Assembly (NCBI RefSeq): GCF_025151045.1
Contig: NZ_CP102285.1
Location: 2,294,001-2,358,000, forward strand
DNA length: 64,000 nt
Reading direction: 5' to 3'
From: Parabacteroides johnsonii DSM 18315
GTDB lineage: Bacteria; Bacteroidota; Bacteroidia; Bacteroidales; Tannerellaceae
Shown: one piece after another, positions 18,347 through 26,849 of the stretch
How the letters are laid out: each line of letters opens with the position of its first letter
Position numbering within the stretch: the first letter of the stretch is position 1
Notes under the pieces: generated by a model
Told to the model about the DNA's origin: nothing
What the model saw: only the letters and a program-made list of their open reading frames with translations
Database searches by the model: none
Made by a program: the position numbers and the translations under genes

Positions 18347-18487
18347 TCAATCCCAACAGGAGGTAGAGACTTCTTCCTCACACGCATATCCAAACGCCAA
18401 GTCTTCATCATCATAGCCAAAGGCGAATAAAGAACAAACTATTCGGATGCCTCCAACATTTGTACAAAGTATGTCAAAACTTCTTAA
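18347..18487 (-). other. Unexplained open frame without a start codon
   Basis: A 46-codon minus-strand frame between stops, with protein-like composition and an internal near-repeat (LFAFGYDDEDLAFGYACEEE). It has no ATG and no acceptable alternative start at its head. It lies between the NlpC gene promoter and the rplU-rpmA terminator. It could be a gene relic or a repeat-derived sequence. I recognise no family. Confidence 0.25.
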
Positions 18488-18491
18488 CTAA

Positions 18492-18524
18492 AAAAGCGGT
18501 ACCCCCTTTCGGAGATACCGCTTT
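18492..18524 (-). terminator. Terminator of the rplU-rpmA operon
   Basis: Stem AAAGCGGTATCTCC / GGGGGTACCGCTTT on the minus strand with a run of Ts after it, 23 bases past the rpmA stop. Confidence 0.85.
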
Positions 18525-18546
18525 CCTTATCTTAAAAATGTCTTCC

Positions 18547-18813
18547 TTATGCTTCTGCTACCACTTCTTTTACAGAAACGAAAGAACGGTTTTCTTTGCC
18601 TCTACGGAAAGTTACTACGCCATCAACCAATGCATACAACGTATGATCTTTACCGATACCTACGTTTTCACCCGGATGATGAACTGTTCCTCTCTGACGA
18701 ACGATGATGTTGCCAGCTTTAGCAACTTCGCCACCGAAAAGCTTAACACCTAATCTCTTACTTTGTGATTCACGGCCGTTCTTAGAACTACCCACACCTT
18801 TCTTATGTGCCAT
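18547..18813 (-). CDS. rpmA: 50S ribosomal protein L27
   Basis: An 88-residue protein with the typical start [24 protein letters not shown] (its N-terminus reaches the peptidyl-transferase centre) and the conserved [10 protein letters not shown] and [16 protein letters not shown] segments. There is no Firmicutes-type cleavable N-extension. It follows rplU by 22 bases in the usual L21-L27 operon. Confidence 0.98.
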   Translation of the reverse strand: MAHKKGVGSSKNGRESQSKRLGVKLFGGEVAKAGNIIVRQRGTVHHPGENVGIGKDHTLYALVDGVVTFRRGKENRSFVSVKEVVAEA

Positions 18814-18835
18814 TTCTTCTTTTCTCCTTTAAACG

Positions 18836-19153
18836 TTAAGCAACAATTTCTTTTACACTCACTTCAGTGAACTGCTGACGGTGACCGTTCAGTTTACGAT
18901 AACCTTTTCTTCTCTTCTTGTGGAAGATCAGCACTTTATCACCTTTTACCAGCGGAGACAGTACTTCGCATACTACCTTTGCGCCTTCTACGGTAGGAAC
19001 ACCTACTTTAACTTCACCATTGTTGTCAACCAACAATACTTTTTCAAATTCCACAACAGCACCGCTTTCTGCGTTCTGAATGTGATGAACGAACAACTTC
19101 TTTCCTTCTTCAGCCTTGAACTGCTGTCCGTTAATTTCTACGATTACGTACAT
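18836..19153 (-). CDS. rplU: 50S ribosomal protein L21
   Basis: A 105-residue 23S-rRNA binding protein of the large subunit. I start at the ATG giving [19 protein letters not shown], the universal L21 N-terminus. A longer frame from 19198 adds 15 residues (MYPPPGHN...) not found in the family and is rejected. The C-terminal [16 protein letters not shown] segment is the RNA-binding basic cluster. The leader of about 85 bases upstream is long for this genome and may hold autoregulatory structure. Confidence 0.97.
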   Translation of the reverse strand: MYVIVEINGQQFKAEEGKKLFVHHIQNAESGAVVEFEKVLLVDNNGEVKVGVPTVEGAKVVCEVLSPLVKGDKVLIFHKKRRKGYRKLNGHRQQFTEVSVKEIVA

Positions 19154-19184
19154 CTGTCTTTTATATTTAAACAGGTTATGTCCC

Positions 19185-19247
19185 GGAGGTGGATACACTT
19201 CTAAGCATCACTTGTTTACCTCCTGCAGAATTCAGAGCGCAAAATTA
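19185..19247 (-). promoter_or_regulatory. rplU promoter and leader
   Basis: The -7 box TAATTTTG (19240-19247, minus strand) lies about 87 bases before the rplU ATG. In the leader, GGAGGT (19218-19223) can pair with ACCTCC (19185-19190), leaving a 27-base loop. Ribosomal protein operons often autoregulate through leader RNA, but the stem is short and its role is unproven. Confidence 0.45.
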
Positions 19248-19282
19248 CGGTTTCTTGACGTATCATCCAAATCTTTTTGAAA

Positions 19283-22018
19283 CTATTTTCCAAAATGATA
19301 GCTTCCCGAACCGATCTCGATTTCCATATATCCTTCTGTTGCCGAAACTCTACGCACGCCCGGCAAATGGCCGACCGTCACATTATATTTCTTCGGAATC
19401 CGGACGATTGCCGACGTATTACCCGGCAACGTGATATCCCAGCTAAAGTCGCCCCCCTTCTTGGTCCATGCACTCTTGATCTCTCCGTACACCGAACCGT
19501 AAGAAGCGGAAACTTCGTCAAGGCCATCAGGGAAAACAGGCTCCATCACCAACTTTTTGAAACCGACTGCATCAGGAGCGCATTTGATACCGGCCAGGTC
19601 TTCATAGTACCAGATCAGCAGGTCGCCGAGCAACATCACATGGTTGGCGGAGTTCATGGCCGGATTAGCCGTATCACCGTTCCAAAGTTCCCAAATAGTT
19701 GTCGCACCGTTCTTGATCATATATCCCCAACTCGGATACGTCTCGTTCGTCAATATCTTATAGGCCATATCGACACGCCCGTACTCAGTCAGTCCGCGCA
19801 TCAGGTGCTGGATTCCCAAGACTCCGGTACTTACATGCCCGTTAAAATCCCCCTCCGTCTTTTTCATGATATTACTGAAAACCTTCCCTTCATACCCTTC
19901 CGGCACAAGTCCGAGGCGCAACGAAAGGATGTTAGCTGTAACCGTATTATTACCATATTCCGCTGTTTCCTCATTAAAAAATCTGGCATTATAAGCCGCC
20001 TTCATTTTAGCTGCCAGAGATTCATAGCCGGGGATATCCACATCCTGTCCGCAGATACGGGCAAAACCGATCATCTTATTCAGCAAATCATAATAGACAG
20101 TCGTACTGAGAATAGCACCGTCTGTCTTGCGGGAAGGATCTTTGGAATGGATCAGTTCCTGCGATTCGGGAGGCATACACCAGTCGCCATACTGGTCTTT
20201 CGTCATGATATAGTCCTTCATGGTCACTTCTTCCATATGCGCCATCCAGCGTTTCATGGCAGGATAATGGGCACGAATCGCACTGTCGTCACCGAACTGG
20301 CGATACAGCATATCCGCCACATAGAAGAAAGCAGACGGCCAGGTTACATCATCAGCATAGATCGTCCAGTAATTCGGGGAGACATCCGAGATGCTTCCTT
20401 CCGGGCTCATAGAATCCTCAATATCCTGCAACCATTTATTATACAACTGGGCATTATTGAAAATAAAGGCTTCGCCATAAGCACCCGTCGCACGGTCGCC
20501 CAACCAACCGAGACGCTCGTCACGCTGCGGGCAATCGGTCGGCATTCCACGATAGTTGCCTCGGATGCCCCAATACGCATTCTTGTGTATCTGGTTGACC
20601 AGCGGATGGGAGGTTTCAAAACGTCCGGTTGTCGCCATCTCGTCATAAATCACATGTCCGGTAAACGCAGACAGTTCCGGTTTATAATCGAGCCCCGAAA
20701 CTTCCACAAAACGGAAACCATGATACACAAAGCGGGGCTGCCAACTGAAATCACCGTCTTTAGCCGGAGTATAAACATCAGTCACCTGTGCGGTACGCAG
20801 GTTTGCCAGATAGAGCGAACCGTCTTTCTGCAACAATTCGGCAAACTTCATCGAAACAGGTTTGTCTTTCTTCCCCTTCAAGTCAACAGAGAGCCAACCG
20901 ACCATGTTCTGTCCCATATCCAGGATATACTTTCCATCGGGACGTTCAAAAATGGCAACAGGTTTCAACGTTTCTTGTACGCGGATATTCGGATTCTGCT
21001 GCGCAGTCAGTTTACCCGTAGGAGCTTCCATCACATCGGGAGTCTTCCATGCACCATCATTGAAACCATTCGTGTTCCAACCTTCCATCTCGAGGCGGGC
21101 ATCATATTCTTCACCATCAAACTCGTTATTTGCGATAATCGGGCCTTTCGAAGTGATTTTCCAAGACGTATCACTGGCGACCGTCTCCTGCGACCCGTCT
21201 GTATATTCGATCTGGAGTTGTGCAAGCAAACGGGGCAAACCGAATGTTTTCATTCCCGGGTTACGCATAGAGAAGAAACGGCCATTCCCCAAAATCACCC
21301 CCAACGTATTCTTGTCGGGAGCCATCAAAGCTGTTACATCATATACATTATAATATATACGTTTATAATACAGGGACGGCATCGGGGCAAACACATCCTC
21401 GCTTACTTTCTTTCCGTTCAGGTAAGCCTCATACGAGCCAAGGCCGGAAATATACAAGACAGCCCTTGCCACTGCCTTATCCGCCGTAAACTCTTTACGC
21501 AGATATCGAGCGGCCAAACGTGTTTTATTGTTTCCACCGGCCACACCTATCTCCTCTCCCGGATTGGAAAGGGAATTTTCACCAATCCAAGTCGCTTTCC
21601 ATTCCGAACCATCGAGCAACGCCATCGACCATCTGCCGGCATCACTCCAAGGAGTATCACCCTGATTAGTCGTCAATTTCACACGCCAATAGTAAGGTTT
21701 CCCCGATTCCAGCGCTTTTCCGGCATACGGAACCAGTACCGATTCGTCCGAACGGACCACTCCCGAATCCCACCAAAGCCCGTCACCGGACTCCAACTGT
21801 TCAGGAGAAGCGGCCACCTGTATCTGATAGGCAGTCTGTTTCAAATCCGGCTTGCCGGAAGCTATCTGCCAGGAAAAACGGGGTTGCACCACATTGATTC
21901 CCAATGGATTTTCTTTCATCTCCAACCGGAGGTTCTTCACTTCGACAGTCGAATCGGACGAACATCCCGTCCATCCCAAGACCAAAGCGACCAGAAGCAA
22001 TAAAGCTGTCTTTTTCAT
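19283..22018 (-). CDS. GH78 alpha-L-rhamnosidase lipoprotein
   Basis: A 911-residue surface or periplasmic enzyme removing terminal alpha-L-rhamnose from plant glycans or glycosides. The signal peptide ends in a lipobox-like site (Cys19 in GWTGCSS). In order come an N-terminal beta domain (VQPRFSWQIAS), a rhamnosidase N domain with carbohydrate-binding character (ARYLRKEF...LYISGLGSYEAYLNGKKV), the (alpha/alpha)6 catalytic barrel beginning near GNYRGMPTDCPQRDERLGWLGD (the acidic cluster typical of GH78), and the C-terminal beta domain (VFPDGLDEVSASYGSVYGEIKSAW). There is no SusC/D pair or regulator nearby, so it is a stand-alone gene rather than a classic polysaccharide-utilisation locus. Confidence 0.94.
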   Translation of the reverse strand: MKKTALLLLVALVLGWTGCSSDSTVEVKNLRLEMKENPLGINVVQPRFSWQIASGKPDLKQTAYQIQVAASPEQLESGDGLWWDSGVVRSDESVLVPYAGKALESGKPYYWRVKLTTNQGDTPWSDAGRWSMALLDGSEWKATWIGENSLSNPGEEIGVAGGNNKTRLAARYLRKEFTADKAVARAVLYISGLGSYEAYLNGKKVSEDVFAPMPSLYYKRIYYNVYDVTALMAPDKNTLGVILGNGRFFSMRNPGMKTFGLPRLLAQLQIEYTDGSQETVASDTSWKITSKGPIIANNEFDGEEYDARLEMEGWNTNGFNDGAWKTPDVMEAPTGKLTAQQNPNIRVQETLKPVAIFERPDGKYILDMGQNMVGWLSVDLKGKKDKPVSMKFAELLQKDGSLYLANLRTAQVTDVYTPAKDGDFSWQPRFVYHGFRFVEVSGLDYKPELSAFTGHVIYDEMATTGRFETSHPLVNQIHKNAYWGIRGNYRGMPTDCPQRDERLGWLGDRATGAYGEAFIFNNAQLYNKWLQDIEDSMSPEGSISDVSPNYWTIYADDVTWPSAFFYVADMLYRQFGDDSAIRAHYPAMKRWMAHMEEVTMKDYIMTKDQYGDWCMPPESQELIHSKDPSRKTDGAILSTTVYYDLLNKMIGFARICGQDVDIPGYESLAAKMKAAYNARFFNEETAEYGNNTVTANILSLRLGLVPEGYEGKVFSNIMKKTEGDFNGHVSTGVLGIQHLMRGLTEYGRVDMAYKILTNETYPSWGYMIKNGATTIWELWNGDTANPAMNSANHVMLLGDLLIWYYEDLAGIKCAPDAVGFKKLVMEPVFPDGLDEVSASYGSVYGEIKSAWTKKGGDFSWDITLPGNTSAIVRIPKKYNVTVGHLPGVRRVSATEGYMEIEIGSGSYHFGK

Positions 22019-22207
22019 ATCGTTGCGATTTAATCTGTTAATAGCATGACTTTGTTTTCAAAGGAAACGATTTCTTCACAGACTCCGTTTCTAAAAATGA
22101 TTTTATATCTTATGATTTTGATAAAAAAGAGCCGGAAGCGGCCTTGCGATCGTTTGCCCGGCCGACCAAAAGGAAGAGTCGGTTCGATTCCCATCCGTTT
22201 CCAATCC
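22019..22207. other. Divergent intergenic region, GH78 side
   Basis: Together with the repeat element to its right, this forms the 386-base gap between the divergent GH78 gene and prmA. No promoter box matching TAnnTTTG was found for the GH78 gene, and no gene is visible. Confidence 0.4.
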
Positions 22208-22323
22208 GATGCAAGTGTAATTTGTTTTCGACAACGTCGAAAATATATACGACAACGTCAAGAATTTATACGACAATGTCGAAAACATACACGACAATGC
22301 AGAAAGCAAATTACACTTGCATC
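22208..22323. repeat. Inverted-repeat-bounded array of 21-bp palindromic units
   Basis: A perfect 17-bp inverted repeat (GATGCAAGTGTAATTTG at 22208-22224 and its complement at 22307-22323) encloses units starting at 22229, 22250, 22271 and 22292, exactly 21 bp apart. Each unit opens with CGACAAYGTC, which is a palindrome (CGAC-3 bases-GTCG) in units 1 and 3, followed by an AT-rich stretch. It lies between divergent genes, upstream of the prmA promoter. Confidence 0.85.
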
Positions 22324-22342
22324 AAATCAGAAAGACATCAGG

Positions 22343-22373
22343 TTGCATTCCTAAAGCAAATTAAGTACTTTTG
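22343..22373 (+). promoter_or_regulatory. prmA promoter
   Basis: TTG at 22343-22345, a 20-base spacer and TACTTTTG at 22366-22373, then 31 bases to the ATG. Confidence 0.65.
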
Positions 22374-22404
22374 CCTGTAATTAACGACTAAAAGAAAGAG
22401 CGAT

Positions 22405-23256
22405 ATGAATTATTACGAACTTACATTCACATACACCTCTCCTGTCGAGACTTCCATCATCAATGACGTATTGGCAGCCGAACTGGGAGAAATCGGTTTT
22501 GAAAGTTTTGCCGAAAACGAAAACGGGTTACAAGGGTATATTTCCGACCAACTATATAATGTAAAGGGATTGCAGGAGAAACTTGCCGAATTTCCGTTGG
22601 AAAACGTGGAAATCCATTTTACTGAAACAATGGTGGAAAGCAAGGACTGGAACGAAGAATGGGAAAAGAACTATTTCAAACCGATTCGCATCGGCAAGGA
22701 TTGTATCATCCGTGCTTCATTCCACGAACATGAGCCGGGTTATACCTATAACATCATCATCGATCCGAAGATGGCATTCGGGACCGGCAACCATGAGACA
22801 ACCTTCTTGATGATCAGCGAAATGCTCAAACTGGACCTCATCGGCAAAGAGTTGCTCGATATGGGTTGCGGAACAGCCGTACTGGCCATCCTCGCCCGTA
22901 TGAAAGGAGCCGGACGTGTGGTGGGCATCGACATCGACGAATGGGCCTACAACAATGCGCTCGAAAACATCCGCCTTAACAATACGAACGATATCATGGT
23001 CGCCCTGGGAGGGGCCGAACAGATCCCGGCATTCGGAACATTCGACATCGTATTCGCAAACATCAACCGGAATATTCTGCTGAATGACATCCGCCATTAC
23101 AACGAGTGTATGAAACCCGGAGCCTTCCTTTACATGAGCGGCTTTTATGTAGAAGACATTCCTGCCATTGAAGAGGAGTGCAAACGTAACGGATTAGCAT
23201 TGTTGTCGCACACAGAGAAGAATAATTGGGCAGCGGTGAAAGTCCAAAAACAATAA
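22405..23256 (+). CDS. prmA: Ribosomal protein L11 methyltransferase
   Basis: A 283-residue SAM-dependent enzyme that methylates Lys and N-terminal amines of ribosomal protein L11. The N-terminal substrate-recognition domain (about residues 1-90) is followed by a Rossmann methyltransferase domain with motif I LLDMGCGTAVLAILA, an acidic ribose-binding GIDIDEWA, and the catalytic-loop motif FANINRNIL (family NxxxN/D type). The preceding MAFGTGNHETT is the family hallmark. It has a well-formed promoter of its own. Confidence 0.95.
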   Translation: MNYYELTFTYTSPVETSIINDVLAAELGEIGFESFAENENGLQGYISDQLYNVKGLQEKLAEFPLENVEIHFTETMVESKDWNEEWEKNYFKPIRIGKDCIIRASFHEHEPGYTYNIIIDPKMAFGTGNHETTFLMISEMLKLDLIGKELLDMGCGTAVLAILARMKGAGRVVGIDIDEWAYNNALENIRLNNTNDIMVALGGAEQIPAFGTFDIVFANINRNILLNDIRHYNECMKPGAFLYMSGFYVEDIPAIEEECKRNGLALLSHTEKNNWAAVKVQKQ

Positions 23257-23346
23257 CATTAATTAACCCTAAAAGTTAAGGCCAAAATAAACCATCATTC
23301 AAGTATATTCGTTATCTTAGTAGCAACATTATAAAAAGAAAGAGTT

Positions 23347-23568
23347 ATGAAAAACGTAGATTCTAAATTATTACTGGGATTAGTAGTTGGTGCAGCCGTT
23401 GGCGCCGCAGTTGGTTATCTGGCAGCAACAGATAAAAGGGAACAACTATTGGACGAATTGAATGGTGTAGTTGGTAAAGTAAAAGAAGGCTTCAATTCTG
23501 CTCTTGCCAAATATAAAGAAGGAAAAGCTGAAATTGCAAAAACTACAGAAGAAATCGTAGCAGAATAA
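23347..23568 (+). CDS. YtxH-domain small membrane protein
   Basis: A 73-residue protein with a Gly/Ala-rich N-terminal membrane segment (LLLGLVVGAAVGAAVGYLAATD) and a Lys/Glu-rich amphipathic tail (VVGKVKEGFNSALAKYKEGKAEIAKTTEEIVAE), the YtxH pattern, linked to stress or envelope association in other bacteria. It lies 6 bases before the holin-X gene and heads a three-gene operon resembling E. coli yqjD-yqjE-yqjK in order and protein type. That resemblance is structural, not a claim of orthology. Confidence 0.85.
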   Translation: MKNVDSKLLLGLVVGAAVGAAVGYLAATDKREQLLDELNGVVGKVKEGFNSALAKYKEGKAEIAKTTEEIVAE

Positions 23569-23574
23569 TTTTGT

Positions 23575-23985
23575 ATGGAGAAAGACTCAGGTGAAATCTT
23601 CCGGGAGCTGAAAAAAGATCTTTCGGCTTACGTGGAGTTGAAGCTCGAACTCCTAAAATTAAACACATATGAGAGAACGGGAAAGGTTATTGCCGTTCTT
23701 TCATATGGTGTTATTTTACTATTTCTGGCTTTCTTTGCGATTCTGTTCATTTTCCTCGCATTAGGTTTTTTCCTGGGGGATCTGTTCGGTTCGGCTGGTT
23801 CGGGATTCGGCGTGGTAGCCGTACTCTATCTGCTGCTGATCGGCATTATTATTATGAACAAAGACAGAATCAGCAATAAAGTATTAAACGTTGTGATCTC
23901 CGCATTGACAACAAATGATGATAAAACAAACGCGACAGACAATGAACAATCCGCAACAGACACCACTGGAGAAACTGATTTCTGA
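23575..23985 (+). CDS. Phage-holin-3_6 / holin-X family (YqjE-like) membrane protein
   Basis: A 136-residue protein. The N-terminal amphipathic helix (EIFRELKKDLSAYVELKLELLKLNTYERTGKV) is followed by two membrane helices at about 40-68 and 75-98, and a polar, Thr/Asn/Asp-rich tail. This is the layout of the actinobacterial holin-X / YqjE family. Despite the name there are no phage genes near it. The next gene starts inside its 3' end (44-base overlap). Confidence 0.83.
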   Translation: MEKDSGEIFRELKKDLSAYVELKLELLKLNTYERTGKVIAVLSYGVILLFLAFFAILFIFLALGFFLGDLFGSAGSGFGVVAVLYLLLIGIIIMNKDRISNKVLNVVISALTTNDDKTNATDNEQSATDTTGETDF

Positions 23986-24319
23986 CCGTCGCCGCATCCA
24001 ACAGGAATGCACGATACAGGAGCGGAAATTGAATGCCGACTTCTCCTACATACAAGAGAATGCCGGAACGTTGTTACTTTCAGGTGTCTCCGCACTCCTA
24101 TTCCCCAACACAAAAGCCAAATCCAAAGGGACAGAAAGCAACCGGCCCGCACAGACACCGGAAGTGCCATCCATGTCATTAGGCTTTGCCGATTATCTTT
24201 CTGTGGCACAAGGATTATTACCCGTCGCATGGGATGTCGCACGCCCATTATTGACTGCCTGGGGCATCCAGAAAGTCCAGACATGGATAATTAAGAAACT
24301 TTTCAAGAAAAAGAAATAA
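23942..24319 (+). CDS. Small hypothetical protein of the YtxH-holin operon
   Basis: 125 residues, no recognised domain. It starts polar (MNNPQQTPLEKLISDRRRIQQECTI...) with a basic helix, has one or two weakly hydrophobic segments (TLLLSGVSALLFP and YLSVAQGLLPVAWDVARPLLTAW) and ends in a Lys-rich tail (IIKKLFKKKK). Position, size and basic ends recall E. coli YqjK, the third gene of yqjDEK. ATG 23942 and ATG 23915 (9 more residues) are both possible; I prefer 23942 for the smaller overlap. Function unknown. Confidence 0.7.
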   Translation: MNNPQQTPLEKLISDRRRIQQECTIQERKLNADFSYIQENAGTLLLSGVSALLFPNTKAKSKGTESNRPAQTPEVPSMSLGFADYLSVAQGLLPVAWDVARPLLTAWGIQKVQTWIIKKLFKKKK

Positions 24320-24390
24320 GCCTCAACAATTAATTTATGTTAGAGGGCATATTTTTCTCGTTCTAATTCCTGTACAATAAAAAAAATGAC

Positions 24391-24398
24391 TAACTTTG
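24391..24398 (+). promoter_or_regulatory. -7 box of gap promoter
   Basis: TAACTTTG, followed by an untranslated leader of about 100 bases before the gap ATG, longer than for neighbouring genes. Confidence 0.6.
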
Positions 24399-24482
24399 CA
24401 GTCGTTAAAAACAAGGTGCGACGAATGTATTTTTTCCTTGCAGTTGTTCAGTTAAATTGGAGATAAATAATATTTTTAATAA

Positions 24483-25505
<1,023 letters not shown>

Positions 25506-25528
25506 TCAGAAACAAACATATATGAAAG

Positions 25529-25559
25529 AAGCTGTACCTGAAAAGGTGCAGCTTTTTTT
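25529..25559 (+). terminator. gapA terminator
   Basis: Stem AAGCTGTACCT / AGGTGCAGCTT (one mismatch) with a GAAA-type loop and seven Ts, 23 bases after the stop. Confidence 0.88.
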
Positions 25560-25627
25560 ATGTCAGCTATTCCATAATCCTCCAGCTCCATATGGTAGTT
25601 GACAAATAATCATGTACCTTTGCATCT

Positions 25628-26545
25628 ATGGATGCCTATCAACTTATCACTGTTTTAGGGCCGACAGCATCCGGCAAAACAACATTTGCCGCTGCACTCG
25701 CCGCCCAGCTGGACACGGAGATCATCAGCGCCGATTCCAGACAGATCTACCGTTCGATGGATATCGGGACCGGAAAGGACCTGGCCGATTATACGGTAAA
25801 TGGAAAAAAGATTCCTTACCACCTGATTGACATCTGCGATCCGGGATACAAATATAACGTATTCGAATACCAGCATGATTTCTTCCGGGTGTATGAAGCA
25901 ATCCGGAAAAAGGGAAAACTGCCGATTTTATGCGGCGGTACAGGCATGTATATAGAAGCTGTTCTGAAAGGATACAGACTCTTGGATGTCCCTCAGAACC
26001 CGGAATTGCGCGAGTCTTTGAAAGACAAGTCACTCCCGGAACTGGAGCAGATACTTGCCGGCTACAAGGTCCTTCATAACAAGACAGATGTAGATACCGC
26101 CCAACGGGCTATCCGGGCAATCGAAATCGAAGAATATTATAAGAACGAAGCGCCGGATGCCAATGAATATGATCCGATCGATAGCCTGATCATCGGTATA
26201 GACATAGACCGGGAGCTACGGCGCGAAAAGATTTCCCGCCGTCTGCATGCCCGCCTGGATGAAGGGATGGTCGACGAGGTACGGAAGATCATCGATTCGG
26301 GAGTTAAACCGGAAGATCTGATCTATTACGGGCTGGAATATAAATATCTGACATTATATATAATAGGCGGACTGTCTTACGAAGATATGGTTTCCCAGTT
26401 GGAGATCGCTATCCACCAGTTTGCCAAACGGCAAATGACCTGGTTTCGGGGTATGGAGCGCCGGGGAAGCACCATCCATTGGATAGATGCAACATTGCCG
26501 ACAGAGGAAAAGATAGAGAAGGCATTAGAGTTATTGAAACGATAA
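25628..26545 (+). CDS. miaA: tRNA dimethylallyltransferase
   Basis: A 305-residue enzyme transferring the dimethylallyl group to A37 of tRNAs reading UNN codons. The P-loop GPTASGKT is at residues 11-18. ISADSRQIYRSMDIGTGK, the GGTGMYIEAVLKG motif and FAKRQMTWFRGM near the end are all family hallmarks. A -7 box TACCTTTG lies at 25615-25622, only six bases before the ATG, so the leader would be very short or leaderless. Confidence 0.96.
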   Translation: MDAYQLITVLGPTASGKTTFAAALAAQLDTEIISADSRQIYRSMDIGTGKDLADYTVNGKKIPYHLIDICDPGYKYNVFEYQHDFFRVYEAIRKKGKLPILCGGTGMYIEAVLKGYRLLDVPQNPELRESLKDKSLPELEQILAGYKVLHNKTDVDTAQRAIRAIEIEEYYKNEAPDANEYDPIDSLIIGIDIDRELRREKISRRLHARLDEGMVDEVRKIIDSGVKPEDLIYYGLEYKYLTLYIIGGLSYEDMVSQLEIAIHQFAKRQMTWFRGMERRGSTIHWIDATLPTEEKIEKALELLKR

Positions 26546-26564
26546 GGATTGTCGTCCCGTAGGG

Positions 26565-26583
26565 GCAGGGCTCTGCTCTACCC
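26565..26583. repeat. Small palindrome in the miaA-kdsA gap
   Basis: GGGCAGGGC TCT GCTCTACCC forms a near-perfect hairpin 20 bases after the miaA stop. No T tract follows on either strand, so it looks more like a REP-type palindrome than a terminator. Confidence 0.5.
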
Positions 26584-26618
26584 ATTGAATCCGGGCAAGA
26601 CGGATGCTATTTTTCATT

Positions 26619-26758
26619 GGAGGTGTGTCAAAACTATCCTGTTCCCGCGCTTGACGCGGGATCGCATTAGAGCCAGTCATATAAACATCTGATTGATAAG
26701 GTTTGCTCTTTTGCGGCCCCGCGTCAAGCGCGGGGACAAAGGGATTTTGACACCCCCC
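26619..26758. repeat. Paired REP-like palindromes in opposite orientation
   Basis: Left unit 26619-26661 and right unit 26717-26758 are imperfect inverted copies of each other (about 43 and 42 bases). Each contains the inner palindrome CCCGCGCTTGACGCGGG or its complement, plus an outer GTGTCAAAA arm. The 25-mer at 26642-26666 recurs at 38484-38508 with two changes. This is the layout of a bacterial interspersed mosaic element. It makes up most of the 304-base gap between miaA and kdsA, and I saw no gene or promoter box there. Confidence 0.8.
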
Positions 26759-26849
26759 TCGACGGGTCGCCATTATCAATCCACACCGATAAATCATCAT
26801 TTATGACTCGAAACTGGCAAATTTTGAAACAAAACAATATATAATAATT

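Noticed and set aside
19154-19198. N-terminal extension of L21
   Set aside because: Adds 15 residues not found in L21 proteins; the internal ATG gives the universal start.
19277-22003. A 908-codon open frame antisense to the whole GH78 gene
   Set aside because: Its composition (rich in Arg, His, Ile, Ser) is that of a shadow of a coding strand, and the GH78 protein on the other strand is intact and clearly recognisable.
22229-22310. CRISPR array
   Set aside because: The units are contiguous 21-bp palindromic repeats without unique spacers, and no cas genes are near.
23575-23985. Prophage remnant suggested by a holin-family protein
   Set aside because: No other phage genes nearby; the holin-X/YqjE family is chromosomal and lies in a small membrane-protein operon.
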